A stretch of DNA of 64,000 nt from contig JBBHKE010002290.1 in the NCBI GenBank assembly GCA_037447655.1, positions 189,001 through 253,000 on the forward strand, given 5' to 3'. Position 1 is the first letter of the stretch. Each line of letters begins with the position of its first letter. Both the position numbers and the translations under genes were made by a program. The DNA comes from Zygnema cylindricum (taxonomy: Eukaryota > Streptophyta > Zygnematophyceae > Zygnematales > Zygnemataceae). Shown here piece by piece: positions 1 to 11,208 of the stretch. The notes under the pieces were generated by a model. The model saw only the letters and a program-made list of their open reading frames with translations, was not told the origin of the DNA and searched no databases.

Positions 1-54
1 CATTGCTGCCTCAGAGCTTGTCCTACTCTAGCTAACCCTTAAACTAACTCTGAC

Positions 55-345
55 TTCGACTATGTCTGACCGTGACTATAATTTTTTTTCTAACCGACTC
101 TGACTTTTTTTCTAACCCTGTCTGACCGTGACTGACTTTTTTTCTAACCCTGCCTGTCTGACCGTGACTCTCACATTTTTTTTAACCCTGACCGTGACTC
201 TGACATTTTTTCTACAGTTGGCGCTCTCTGATTTAAATTTTTACCACTCTAGTTACGACTCTGACAAAAACTCACCCTCTCCTCTCCTCTCTATTTTTTT
301 CCCCCTCTCCCTCTCCTTCTCCCTCTCTTTTTCCATTTCGGCCCC
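55..345. repeat. Degenerate pyrimidine-rich minisatellite
   Basis: Repeated blocks of the type TCTGACCGTGACT followed by T-runs and CTAACCCTG occupy about 55-230. A C/T-rich tract containing CTCTCC and CCCTCTC follows to about 345. Open frames here are low complexity and I do not treat them as coding. Confidence 0.6.
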
Positions 346-469
346 CTTTTTTAATTGTCCCTTGTTGGTTTTTCTGTTTCCGGTCCGAGGAGAGCAAATG
401 AAATTCGTTGAAGGAGGATGTCTTTCGTAGAAACAAAGAGGAGAATCACGTTTTCATCGGAATCTTACG

Positions 470-625
470 GTACGTTTTTATTTGTCGCTCTTCCGCTCCC
501 GGTGTTTATTCCCGGAGTTTAGTTCTCATCCATCTCGTTCTCTCTCTCTGTTTTCTTGAGTTCCTATTATTTATTTTCATTCTATTTTCTTGTGTATGTT
601 CTAATTATCGTTTGTTTTCTTCCAG
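470..625 (+). other. Putative 5'-UTR intron
   Basis: A GTACGT donor at 470 and a pyrimidine-rich acceptor (TTTTCTTCCAG ending at 625) bound a 156-bp T-rich segment. Together with the downstream donor GTGAGT at 717 this gives a small internal exon, 626-716, that carries the first ATG of a possible gene. Splice signals of this kind are common by chance in T-rich DNA, so this is inference. Confidence 0.3.
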
Positions 626-702
626 GTGGCCCGAGGTTCGGTCGAGAAACTGCCTCCTAAGTCCGTATAAATAATTCGCCGATTGTTTGTCGTTTCTTAA
701 AT

Positions 703-1090
703 ATGGACAAAAGAAGGTGAGTTTCTGAATCTTTCCTTTTTGTGTAGTTTTGAAAAATTGCTGCTATCAGTGATTTTATGCATACGTATTTGTTGAAATG
801 TAATGAAGTTTTGCTGATTGGTTTGGTAATCTTGATCATGGTAGAAGGTTACTCTCAGCAATTTCCCTTTTATACGCTGCAAGCCAAGTTTTTTGTATAT
901 TCTCCTTTCTCATCTCTAAAAGCAAGTGTCAACAATTCTGAGCCGGAGTGACGATCGTGAGGATGGTTGATTCAGGTGGATTATGTTTGGATTCGCTGTC
1001 GTTTTGTCGACGGAGTTGGCCACAAGTGTTGGCTTTCCTAATCAACGGAAAATCGTCTTCTCCAACTTAGGAATAGCAGATTTAGATTGA
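703..1090 (+). CDS. Candidate small spliced gene, N-terminal hydrophobic protein
   Basis: I do not recognise this protein. The proposed model is ATG at 703, a first coding exon to 716, an intron 717-975 (GTGAGT donor, TTGATTCAG acceptor), and a second exon 976-1090 ending in TGA. It would encode 43 residues: a basic start (MDKRR), a hydrophobic stretch (IMFGFAVVLS) that could be a signal peptide or anchor, then a short polar tail. A second upstream intron (470-625) would lie in the 5' UTR. The open frame depends wholly on the splice choice, and the gene could continue further or not exist. Just downstream the DNA is broken by a hAT-like element at 1324. No homology can be claimed by eye. Transcript reads across 626-716/976-1090 would settle it. 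Confidence 0.2.
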
Positions 1091-1356
1091 TTTGTTCGCT
1101 TTTGGTTTGCAGCAATATAGTATTATCTATCCCGAGTTAGAATTAGTGCGAGTATTTTGAATATTTGTTTTACCTGAAAGTATAGGAGAGGAGTCAGAGA
1201 ATACTGCAGAAAAGTGAGAAGTTAAGGTGAATATATGTTGTGACGAATTTTTCTCACAGAAGTATTCTTTTACTGTTGTTGTGTTATTTGTTGTGGAATC
1301 AATCTTTATTTCATGGTATTTATCAGTGTTGGGTATCGAAGACCTATTGCTGATAT

Positions 1357-1360
<4 letters not shown>

Positions 1361-1415
<55 letters not shown>
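1361..1415. repeat. (TA)n microsatellite
   Basis: About 27 uninterrupted TA units lie inside the outer hAT-like MITE. The YIYIYI open frame over it is an artefact of the repeat. Confidence 0.95.
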
Positions 1416-1418
<3 letters not shown>

Positions 1419-1861
1419 ATTTTATGTGTCCGATAATCGATATATCGAATCCATGTACATAGGCGCTAAATATACGGATATTTATGCGATATTTTTTTTC
1501 AGTGGCCTAGCCAGTGGGGGGGGTATATCCATACGATTTTCCGTACTTTAACTGTACGGACACCCATTTTTTGCGATATATATCGATGATTTATGTTGGT
1601 CTGGTACAATAAATCGAGGTATCTGCTCGATCAGAGGTCGCAAAAGTCAAAATTTTACATAACCGAAACCGACCGTTTTTTTTTTTTCAAAATCTGAGTA
1701 ACCGACGTCCGACCGGGTTATGTCACGCTCCAAAATTGTTAACCGTTAACCAACCGGCGTTTACGAAAATAAAGTTAACCGAAACTCGATTTCTCGCGAC
1801 TAACCGTGCCCGCCCGTAACCGAAAAAGTACAAAATTATCTAATGTACGACGTATGAATAA

Positions 1862-2335
1862 GCCAATGATTACGATTTGTCGCGTTCCCTTAGACTTGCG
1901 AAATGAATAGTGTTTACTAATGTGTCAGATTTGCGACGCTTTGTCGCGTTCCCTAAGATTTGCGAAATGAATAGTGTACTACACCGTAAATCGTTATTAG
2001 CCTTATGTACTCTATATCGGCACCCCAAAATTTTGACATTGATACCTTAAATATAACAAATTACACTATTTAAGGACATGGGCCATAATCTGCCACGTCT
2101 CCTGGCACTAAATTTGAATGAATGATGCTATTTTTTTCTTTACTCTAATAATTTCTATAGTCTAATAACGATTCGCGGTGTACCGTGTCATATTTGCGAC
2201 GCTTTGTCGCATTCCCTAAGATTGTGAAATGAATAGTGTTACTACCGTGTCAGATTTGCGACGCTTTGTCGCGTTCTTTAAGATTTGCGAAAAAAATAGT
2301 GTTACTACTGTGTCAGATTTGCGACCCTAATCATG
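1862..2335 (+). repeat. ~59-bp tandem repeat inside MITE
   Basis: Units built on CAGATTTGCGACGCTTTGTC and TTTGCGAAATGAATAGTGT recur about four to five times, at about 1875, 1925, 2185, 2246 and 2305. One unit is split by the TA-target MITE at 1982-2180. Confidence 0.7.
1982..2180. mobile_element. 199-bp TA-target MITE (third nesting level)
   Basis: Inverted ends CACCGTAAATCGTTATTAG and CTAATAACGATTCGCGGTG are flanked by TA at 1980-1981 and 2181-2182. The host unit of the surrounding tandem repeat is present uninterrupted nearby (about 2235-2260), so the empty site and the TA duplication can be read directly. The TA target suggests a Tc1/mariner-type mobiliser. The same TIR bounds 8908-9911 and 12987-13461. 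Confidence 0.75.
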
Positions 2336-2754
2336 ATGTCACGTACTTCCACGATACCAAAGAGTACAAAGTACAATAATGTTGGATTGTATGGACATTA
2401 CAAATTTTTCATTTTTTTTTGGTTTTTTGGTTGACAGACCGTAACCGACTGTTTTTTTATGGTGAATCAACCGACCGCAACCGCCCGGCCCTCAAAATTT
2501 GGCAACCGAATCCGTTCCGGATCTGGCGCGGGCGGTCGGTTAACGGTCGGTCACGGTTTCTGTTGACCGTTTGCGACCTCCGTGCTTGATCGATATTCGA
2601 TATATCGAACATCGAAATTATTGCAATATGGATTTACCCGATACCCAACACTAATAATTATTATGTTTTCCAACTTGGTTTGCCCAACTACTCTGTTTAT
2701 GAATAGTGTTAATTAATGGCGGATAGGAAAATTGTTTCTTGACTTCGTCAAGTA

Positions 2755-3770
2755 CACCGCCCTTCACTATTAGAGCTAGTGAATGAGCTAGTGTGTTAGG
2801 GCACCCTCCCATGTAACCGAAACTTTAGTCTTGTAACTTTGTTTTTAGCGAAGATTCTCCGTACTACTTTCAGAGCATTCGTATGTAAAAAAATCAAATC
2901 GTTACTTTAGATCGTGACGGATGTAGACGTGGGTGTAATTTGTGACGGTTTGTAGACGACTACAAAACTCGCGACAATTGATGACGTTTACAAAATAGCG
3001 ACGTTTGTAGACGTCTAGCTACTTGTGACATTGTAGATGTTTAGGGTTTGTGACATTTTCACGTCACGCTCACTTATGATAGCGTCGACGTCACTGAATC
3101 TAAAACATTCCGCCATGGTTTCCCGATTTTGTTTTATTGCCCGTTCTCACACTACTTGCCATCAAAATAAGCTAAAAGATAGCCAACAGAAATATTTTTT
3201 AGAGATCTTTCATTTGATACCTTCTTGCCTTTTTTCATTGCAAGAATTGTGAGATATACGCGTTAGTGGGAGAGGGAGAGAGAGAGAGGCGCTTTCACGG
3301 ACTTCGCCTTTTGCGAAATGGCGTCCGTTGGTCGAGACCCCCTCCACGGTTACTGTACGGAAAAAAGCGCACGGAAAAAAGTCTCGCAATGGCTCGAAAC
3401 GTGCAATAGGTTTTTTTTTTGGTACTCCGGGCACAATAAATGTCAAAAACCTCCGTCGCGTGCGAAATCATATGCATATTCGCCCACGTCGTGGAACTTT
3501 GTTTAAAATCACCTCGCGAGGTGATTTTATATAAAGTTTGAAGATGAGCCGGAAGGACGCAAAAGTGGGTCGAAACGCGCTAAACGACAAACTGCATCGC
3601 GCTAGACGACAAACTACAGTACAGTTAAAGTTTCAAGGTAACGCAACTTGTACGGTGGTAAATTCAATTTTGTGGTAAGGCTGCGTATTTTCTCGTTTTT
3701 TTCCAAGTTATAGAGGAAAACGACAGAAAATAATTGTAACTTTAGCACATGGGAAAGTGCCTTAGAGTTG
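2755..3770 (+). repeat. ~1-kb dispersed repeat, copy A (TIR at left end)
   Basis: It begins with TA followed by CACCGCCCTTCACTATTAG, the MITE family end. It is homologous, in inverted orientation, to 9091-9911: shared blocks include TGTAACCGAAACTT, GCGAAGATTCTCCGTAC, the palindrome at 3504 and TTTAGCACATG near 3747. The right inverted end was not found, because the pyrimidine minisatellite begins where it would lie. Short ORFs on either strand look like chance. Confidence 0.6.
3504..3529. repeat. Perfect 26-bp palindrome
   Basis: A perfect palindrome centred on CACCTCGCGAGGTG with no spacer. The homologous copy at 9338-9363 is also perfect although one base pair in the arms differs, so the change is matched on both arms. 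Confidence 0.9.
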
Positions 3771-3782
3771 GCTCTGTTTCTC

Positions 3783-4516
3783 CAGACCGTTTTTCCATAC
3801 AGTTTTTCCAGACTGTTTTTCAGACTGTTTTTTCAGTCCGTTTTTTTTTGAGTCCGTTTTTCCATACCTTTCCAGGTCGTTGCCCAGTTCCTTTTTTTCA
3901 GTCCGTTTTTGCAGTTGTTTTTTCAGTTCTTTTCTCGAGTCTGTTTCCGATTTTCCAAGTTTATTTTCTAGGTCTTTTTTCAGTCTCTTTTCTCAGACCG
4001 TTTTTTCAGTCCGTTTAGCCGTTTTTCCATACCGTTATTTTGACCTTTTTAGACCGTTTTTTCAGTCCGTTTTTCCAGACCGTTTTCCAGCACACCGTTT
4101 TTTCAGTCCCCTTGTTCAGACTGTTTTGTAGGCTGTTTTTTCACACCGTTTTTAGACCGTTTTTTTGACCATTTTTCAATCCGTTTTTTTTCGGAGCATT
4201 TTTTCATACCGGTTTTTCAGTCTGTTTCTCCAGTACGTTTGTCATGTCCGTTTTTCCATACCGTTTCTAAGTCCGTTTTTAAGACCGTTGTTATACCCTT
4301 TTTTCATACCTTTTTTTCAGTTTGTTTTTGTTCATTTTTCAGCTCGTTTCTCCAGGCCGCTGTTCGAGACCGCAGGTTGTTTTTCTAAACCATTTTTTCA
4401 TTCTATTTGTCTGGTCCGTTTATTTCATTCCGTTTTCCCTGACCGTTTTTCCAGTCTGTTTTTCAGTCCGATTTTCTGTCCGTTTTAAAACCGTTTTTAG
4501 ACCGTTTTTTCAGTCT
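3783..4516. repeat. Pyrimidine minisatellite, left block
   Basis: A degenerate ~13-bp unit, CAGACCGTTTTTC or CAGTCCGTTTTTC, is repeated tens of times. It gives long open frames rich in RPFFQSVF that are rejected as coding. It continues at 5318-5838, after a hAT-like insertion. Confidence 0.9.
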
Positions 4517-4524
4517 GTTTTTCC

Positions 4525-5309
4525 TAGTGTTGTGTATCGGTAAAAAACTTATCGCGATAACACCGATACCGATAGTTATCGGTTATCGAACGGTCAGAGG
4601 TTCCGATATATCGGTCTGGGACCAACAAATTCCATATCGGCGATAACTTTTTAAAAATATAGTATGCATACAATAGTTTGTATAACATACTGTATTATAT
4701 AATTTTCATTATATAGCGTGGAATGCCACGTATAAGAATTTGTTCCGCGTATCTATTTAACTGAAAATCTTTACGGACAGCGCTGCACATAAACGTCGAC
4801 AAATATAAGTTAATACTTTATTGTTATAAAACTATACTATCGAAACGAAAAAAATAAAATACATTGTAAAATTTCTGAATCAAACTTTTTCCAAAAAAAG
4901 ACGAACAGACTTAAAGAAGCAGACGAACACACCTGTCAGACTGCCGCCATTTCCAGACGCCATATTTTGAAAATTCTGGCAGCAGGAATTTTGAAAACCC
5001 CCTTAAATTAGGAATAATGATTGAAAATTCGCGATTTTTTACCGGAATCGGGAGTAAGGGGGTCCGCTGCGCGTTCGGGGTATATGACGTACAGTTGCGT
5101 GTACAGGCCGTACAGTTATCTGTACGGTCCGTATAGATATCGCCAATAGTTATCGTTATCGGCATTATCGCCGATAAGTACCCGATATTATCGGCTACTT
5201 ATCGGCGATAATACCGATGTCGATATATCGTACCAATATATCGATTATCGGGAACCCGAAAAAAGGTCCATATCGGTTATCGGTAAATCCTTACCGATAC
5301 ACAACACTA
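4525..5309. mobile_element. 785-bp hAT-like MITE in the minisatellite
   Basis: Perfect 19-bp terminal inverted repeats (TAGTGTTGTGTATCGGTAA) are flanked by the identical 8-bp duplication GTTTTTCC (4517-4524 and 5310-5317). The target word is itself common in the minisatellite, so it alone would be weak, but length and TIR position agree. The subterminal regions carry many ATCGGT/ACCGAT motifs, as expected for transposase binding. No coding capacity. Confidence 0.88.
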
Positions 5310-5317
5310 GTTTTTCC

Positions 5318-5838
5318 AGATCTCTTTTTTATTGTTCTACACCGTTTTCTCATACCTTTTTTTAAACCGTTTTTAGACCGTTTTTTGAGACCGTTTTTCC
5401 AGTCCGCTTTTAGACCGTTTTCTCAGACCCTTTTTTCAGATCGTTTTCTCAGACCGTTTTCCAAACCGATTTTATACCGTTTTTTCATACCGTTTTTCTA
5501 GGCGTTCAGTCCGTTTCCCCAGACCGTTTTTCCAGACCGTTCTTTCAGTGCGTTTTGTCAGTCCGTTTTTTCTGTCCGTCTTTTCTGTCCGTTTTTAGAC
5601 CGTCTTCTCAGACCCATTTCCCAGATCGTTTTTTAAATCGTTTTTTAGACCGTTTTTCTAGGCCGTTTTTCTGTCCGTTTTCCCAGACCGTTTTTCAGGC
5701 CGTTTTTTTAGTCCGTTTTTCCATTCCGTTTTTTGTCAAATTTTCATTCCGTTTTTTCGGTCCGTTTTTGACCGTTTTTTCAGATCGTTTTTCAAATCGT
5801 TTTTTCAGACCGTATTTTCATACCGTTTTTAAGTTTGT
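5318..5838. repeat. Pyrimidine minisatellite, right block
   Basis: Same ~13-bp CAGACCGTTTTTC unit as 3783-4516; the two blocks were one array before the MITE inserted. Confidence 0.9.
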
Positions 5839-6843
5839 CGCACAAAGAGGGACGATGGGTGGTTAACCGACAACTTCCGGTAAGTTTTGGAAAAACCTTA
5901 AAGAAGCCAAAAAAACTTGGTCCTTTGGTCCAAAAAAACCCAATATACTCAAGAAAAACCGTTTAGAAACTCAAAGAATGGTTACAAAACCTCTCAGAAA
6001 AAAGCAGAAAGCTTGATATGAGCCAAAAAGGTTCTGGTTTTTGGTTAAGTAACAAAATAACTGATTGAAATGAAAATTTTATGTTATTTTCATGTTGTGA
6101 CTTACATTTTTGTTTTTGGATTTAATGACGAGTAGATTGTGAGATATTATTAAAAGTATATTACTGTCGGCAATTGGACGATGAATTCGGGTCCGGTGGA
6201 AACGGCCTCCAGACACTACAAATAATGTCAATAATATTCCGGATGTAAGTATCTTGTCGGTAAAAAAATTAACAAAGAATAAAAAAAGGGGAAGAAAACA
6301 AATCAGAGTGGAAGAAACATAGTGGAGAAAGAAGAGCGAAAAGTGGGAAATGAATGTCGATGATCTTGTCTTTAATGATTTTGTCTTTAAGGATCTTGTC
6401 CTGTGTCACTTGTATTGTCTTGTCCCATTCATTTTTTTGACTTGTTCTGTCTTATTTTGTCCTATATGTTTTCTTCATGTATGTTTTTGTCCTTTTCAGC
6501 AGTTTGATTTTTAGAAGTGTTGAAGCACCACTAAATAACTATAATTATTATCACCATTTTTTTTCTTAACGATAGTTCTGTCAATGGTTCAAAATCACGC
6601 GTGTTTCGGAACTGAATTAGAATTAATAGCACTAATATAAACCCCAAGTTAATACTTTCTTTACCCTACCAGCGATTTACGGTTAGCTGTTGAAGCCATG
6701 AGAAGCATTTCTCACCTTTCATCATCACCACCTCCACATTTTGCGCAATTCCAGTCTCCAGCTGAAGTCAAGAAACTAGTCAAGAAATTTATTTGTCGCA
6801 GGTCGTTCAAATTCAAGTAATATTGCCAGTGAGGAAGTAACTC
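5839..6843. other. Unassigned AT-rich DNA
   Basis: I see no gene, repeat or element boundary here. GATCTTGTC/GTCTTGTC words recur near 6362-6430 without forming a clear array. Confidence 0.5.
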
Positions 6844-7113
6844 CTAGTATGTTGTGTGACTGCATGCCCGGTATTGTATGGGATTCCTAAGTTCTATCCC
6901 GTTTTGCAAGGATGTAATTTGGTCAAGGTCTGGCACTTCCAGCGGCAGTAGTTCATAAACATATGTCAGCGTGGTCATATATTCAGTAAGGTATTGACTT
7001 CCAGGTTTGAATGTGAGCATTTTAGTTTCTATTTTGGCCTCGTAATTTTTGTTTTGAGTGTGTAATTTCTCATGTCCTACTGCCAGGACTACGAACGACG
7101 TCTCAAGACCCAT
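6844..7113 (-). pseudogene. Gag-like retrotransposon fragment
   Basis: The 89-residue frame contains FKPGSQYLTEYMTTLTYVYE followed by LLPLEVPDLDQ and QNGIELRNPIQYR. This resembles the retrotransposon Gag pattern of a PG-x-S-x-x-EY segment followed by a leucine-rich helix and a G-[IL]-x-x-x-[IL] turn. No zinc knuckle or neighbouring pol was found, so it is a stranded fragment. The assignment is inference from pattern only; a profile search against retrotransposon gag families would test it. Confidence 0.4.
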
Positions 7114-8314
7114 CTCCTCCCCTTATGGTTGAGGGTACTGGAAATAGTAGTGGGAACTGTCTTGACCACTGAGAGCCCCCCGATTCTCGCTGTGGATATG
7201 TGCCGGGAGTATCTGGTCGTTTAGCGTTCTCGAATCGTTTCTACCCCTGCCCTCTCACATCTCTGTCCTCACTTTTTTTCTCCTTCGCGCAGATATTTTC
7301 ACTATACCACGATGCCTTTCCTTTCTGTTCACTTTCTCTATGTGATGAGAAATGTAATTTGTGTGTTAGAGCTTGTGAAGTGTTTCGCCTGTAGTCTTTA
7401 GGATAAGGGATCTGGATAATTTCTATGCAGGCTCATGGCTCGTAGGGAGACCCGAATTGCAGTGGTCTCCCACAAAAAGTAGTTTCTTAATCCACTTCCT
7501 CGCATTATTCACTGCTGAATGTGGACCAATCGTTAAGAAGGAAGGTCGTTCTGAAAAAAAAAAACATCACATCAAATCAAATCATCACAATGTATATGCA
7601 TTTGTCAATTTTGTGTTTAGTGATCTAATGACTGTCATGTATTGACCTTCTGGCGCGGGGTTCACTGGAGAACAGTCAGACACAGTCAGACGACAATCGT
7701 TTTAGAATAAATCAGATTTGTATTCCTCGTCCTGTTTCAAAAGTTCAAATCTATGTTTGGACAAGGCCTATACATCCCTATGGAAACCTCACTGAAGCGA
7801 ACCTCTCTGCTTGGTGGGTGTTCACAGTTCTGCATGAATTGTTGTAGTACCCTTTGGTTCTCTTGCTAAATGATATCATTGGTTGCAACAAGGGCGGCAC
7901 TGTTACTTCCATCAGGGGTTTTTTGATGAGTCATCGCTTGAGGTTTGATTTTGTTTTTGAAAATTTGAAACCCGAAGCCAACGTGGAGAACGGCCACAAC
8001 GGATACTTTTTTACTGAAGAAACAATCTGAACAACGACCGTCGATTCAAACATCGAGGGATGAGGGGGGTGACCGTACATTTACATCACTGAAAACCGGG
8101 TTCGGCTTCATCGAGCCGAATGGGACGGTTTCTTGAAATCGTGTGAACCGAGCCTGGCCGTAAAATGGAATTTAGCGAGCCGGACTCTGAAAAAACAGGT
8201 TATAGTTGCGGCTTATTTTGGTTCACTCCGAACTGCGCTGAGTGCTTAACATTACGAACTTTGTACTATATTGTATTATGCCGTAACGTCAATCCTGACG
8301 AACGCGGGCATGGT
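7114..8314. other. Unassigned sequence
   Basis: No convincing gene or element is seen. Short frames around 7200-7645 have no recognisable motif. Confidence 0.5.
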
Positions 8315-8474
8315 TAATTAACTTTGTGGCTAACTTTTACAGGATTTGAACCGTAATAAACATTATTTTGCATTGTAATTAACTTTGTGGCTAACTTTTA
8401 CAGGATTTGAACCGTAATAAACATTATTTTGCATTGTAATTAACTTTGTGGCTAACTTTTACAGGATTTGAACC
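8315..8474 (+). repeat. 61-bp tandem repeat, 2.6 copies
   Basis: Copies start at 8315, 8376 and 8437 with TAATTAACTTTGTGGCTAAC. The first two are essentially identical, which implies a recent duplication. Each includes CAGGATTTGAACC, which resembles the complement of a tRNA B box, but no tRNA fold surrounds it. Confidence 0.9.
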
Positions 8475-8907
8475 ATAGCCACTGGATTTCCTTAGAACTT
8501 GTTTTACATGGAGATGGCTAGGTTCGTAGTGTGTAGAGAACTTGTGCTCGAAGGTTGCCGTGAGCGACAAAATTGTTTGGTATTTTGAACAAACAGGTGT
8601 GTGATTCTCAACATTTTGAACTATGCGACAATTAATATAAAAAACATGCAATTAGGAACTCTACTTTAGGTGAAACTTCATCCAACGACGATAGGACTCA
8701 TAGTCACCGTGACATTTTTGGTCACTACGTTGGATGACGATTCATCTGACGACTTACAACATTTGTATGATACTAATGCCGAATATGGAGACGAATGGGA
8801 ATTTTGCCTTGGACGAATATTTGTAATGATTTTTTTTGAATACGAATACTAATCTGAAAGAATGTGATGAACATGCTTTTAAGGTTTTATAACATTTTTG
8901 TAGGGTA

Positions 8908-9911
8908 CACCGTTTATCGCTATTAGTGCTGAACTGTTAATGTTTTTTTCTTCACTGTAAACATCTTTTTTCCGCGCACACATGTCCGATGTAAGGTGGG
9001 AGACTGCCAATCGAAAGGTGTGAACCTTACCTTTCAATTGCAACAGTCAGATTAAGCAAGGAGAAAAAATATTTTAAGCTGGAAAAAAAGCATTGACACT
9101 AAGGGTACTTTCGCATGTGCTAAAGGTACAGTTATTTTCTTTTTCGTTTTCCTCCATAACTTAGAAAAAAATGAGAAAATCTGCAGCCGTACCAAAAAAT
9201 AGAAATTACCACCGTACAAGTTGCGTTACCTTGAAACTTTAAACGTACAGTAATTTGTCATCTAGCGCGATGCAATTTGTCATCTAGCGCATTTCGACCC
9301 ACTTTCGCGTCATTTCAACACATGTTCAAACTTTACATCAAATCACCTCGCGAGGTGATTTGAAATAAAGTCCAATAAGGTGAGCGAATAGGCAGACGCT
9401 CTCGCGCTTGTTGGAAGTTTTTTACAATTTCTGTGCGCGGAGTACCAAAAAAAAAACACATTGCACATTTCCAGCCTGGGCGTACTGTTTTCCGTGCGCT
9501 GATTTCCGTACGGGGGTCGTCTCTCTCAAACACACGTGTCTTCACACGTACGGCGTAGGAAAAACATTGGGCACCTGTCGGCAAGTGGGAAAACGGAAAA
9601 CGAAACCGCATTTTAAGGTTTCGACACGTCGACAATGTGGAGTACGAACATTTCAAAGTTACAAAAATTGTACAGCGTGCGGAGAGACGCCTCAAATTGA
9701 AGCCGAGTGGAAGTTTCGCCTCATTTTGTGTACCACTTCATCTGTCACATTGTTTCGTGCACGTCTACGTAAGTCACTTTCTTAAGCAACAAGTTATTTG
9801 CGTTTATATCCGAATGCTATGAAAGTTGTACGGAGAATCTTCGCTAAAAGACAAAGTTACAAGACTAAGTTTCGGTTACACGCGGAAGTACCCTTATAGG
9901 GATACACGGTG
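8908..9911. mobile_element. 1004-bp TA-target MITE, copy B of dispersed repeat
   Basis: The ends CACCGTTTATCGCTATTAG and CTTATAGGGATACACGGTG are imperfectly inverted and are flanked by TA (8906-8907 and 9912-9913). Most of it (9091-9911) is homologous to 2755-3770 in reverse orientation, including the central palindrome. It encodes no recognisable transposase; short overlapping frames on both strands are unconvincing. Confidence 0.65.
9338..9363. repeat. Perfect 26-bp palindrome, second copy
   Basis: Same core as 3504-3529 (CACCTCGCGAGGTG). The second base from each end differs from copy A by complementary changes, so perfect symmetry is preserved. Confidence 0.9.
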
Positions 9912-9913
9912 TA

Positions 9914-11208
9914 CTTTTTTTGGATTTTTTAATATTACAAAGGTTAAGTGGTTTAAGATGTTCGGCCTTTAAAATCCAACGGTAGTTTTTGGTTTCAGAG
10001 TATCCAAACCGGGATTTAAAGTTGTAAACCACTTCGTTTGGTTAGGAGCCGAACGAAGCTGCACCAAACCCGAACCAGGGGAGTGCTAAACAATGCGTGA
10101 GCATGTGCCGAAGGTGGATCGTGGCCCCGTGATAGAATTCGCACAATAATGGTCCACCCTATACAGTCACGCGGCCCCTCTCTCTTGTGACGCCGCGTCG
10201 ACAGCATCGCAAGCGGCAGTCGCCACAAACAGCAGGATAGGAAACAGCCGACGACTTGTATTGACTGCAGTTTGTAGAAAATACAGATGCGACTGGTAGC
10301 TACTGTAGTTTCCTGGCCGCACATCGAGAGCTTTGGAAGGAAAAGATACAAAAAACTCACTCGTCTTGTCAAATTCCAAACTAGTCAAATCTCGCTTTGT
10401 CTCACTATATATCGCTTGTCTTTTCTCACTTGTCCTCACTTGATTTTTTGCTTTCTTGTTGTTTTGCGGTTTCTACCTTTAACCTTTTAATTTTATATTG
10501 CCATCTTTTTCGCTTGGCTACAATATTTTTTAAATTTTTCCACCGTACAGTACCCCAAAAAAAATTTTATTTGAAAATTGAGTGCTTTAGCTTTAAGGTC
10601 ACACTGTTTACTATACAGAAGATCCTCAGCGGGTAAACGCTTGTAGATTAGTGGCTTCATTTCTGAGAGGTGACGTCAGTATGAGATTTTTAATTTGCAT
10701 CCGATTTTACAAAAATTCTCATCAATGGTCCATGCCGGGTGTTCTTTTTTCTTCTTTTTGATAGATTATTGCCGATCACTGTTTAACATCACTCCAGTGC
10801 AGTTCAGTACCACACCCTATAGAACCGTACACTGTGCTCTGACGTAGTGCGACTAAATGCACTGTACACCAAGAGATCAGGCTATGTTGTCGCTCGGGTG
10901 CTTTTTGATGTCCACTACGGCCTATCCGTGAAATCTGCGTTGTCGTGGAACGCGTCAAGTTATATTTTCTTGTGGTGGAGAAGATTTTATTCCCAAAAGG
11001 AAAAAAAGACGACGTAATACATCCATAAGCAGTAAGTCGATTCAGTTTCTGCGGACGCACGTTTAAGATCTCAGTCGACATGGAGGATCCCCACAGCTGG
11101 TTTAGTAGACTTCATTATCAAAGGTGCGATGGTTCAACCATCAGAGTCCAAAACATCATTGAAATGGAAAACCAGCGACGACCATTAAAAACCTCTGATT
11201 TTAAGTTT
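9914..11208. other. Unassigned sequence upstream of the gap
   Basis: Several short frames exist on both strands, but none shows a motif I know. A frame opening at 11080 runs into the assembly gap and cannot be judged. Confidence 0.5.

Larger units (their letters stand above)
1632..2582. mobile_element. hAT-like MITE nested inside another
   Basis: The ends are CAGAGGTCGCAAA (1632) and TTTGCGACCTCCG (ending 2582), an inverted pair with one mismatch. They are flanked by 8-bp direct repeats TGCTCGAT (1624-1631) and TGCTTGAT (2583-2590), 7 of 8 identical. The interior is rich in ACCGACCG/CGGTCGGT motifs near both ends and contains a ~59-bp tandem repeat and a third, smaller element (1982-2180). 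Non-coding. Confidence 0.75.
1324..2653. mobile_element. hAT-like non-autonomous element (outer), with nested insertion
   Basis: Terminal inverted repeats CAGTGTTGGGTATCG (1324) and CGATACCCAACACTA (ending 2653) bound the element. The flanking 8-mers GTATTTAT (1316-1323) and ATAATTAT (2654-2661) agree at 6 of 8 bases, as expected for a decayed 8-bp hAT target duplication. Subterminal ATCGATAT motifs are frequent. The interior holds a (TA)n tract and a second MITE at 1632-2582. No transposase is encoded. The same TIR family, with GTGT in place of GGGT, bounds the element at 4525-5309. Confidence 0.7.

Noticed and set aside
3749-4543. Overlapping open frames rich in R-P-F-F-Q-S-V-F
   Set aside because: They are translations of a T-rich tandem repeat; all frames are similarly open and there is no domain.
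8300-8480. 61-bp repeats as a CRISPR-like or tRNA array
   Set aside because: Copies abut with no unique spacers and there is no tRNA fold.
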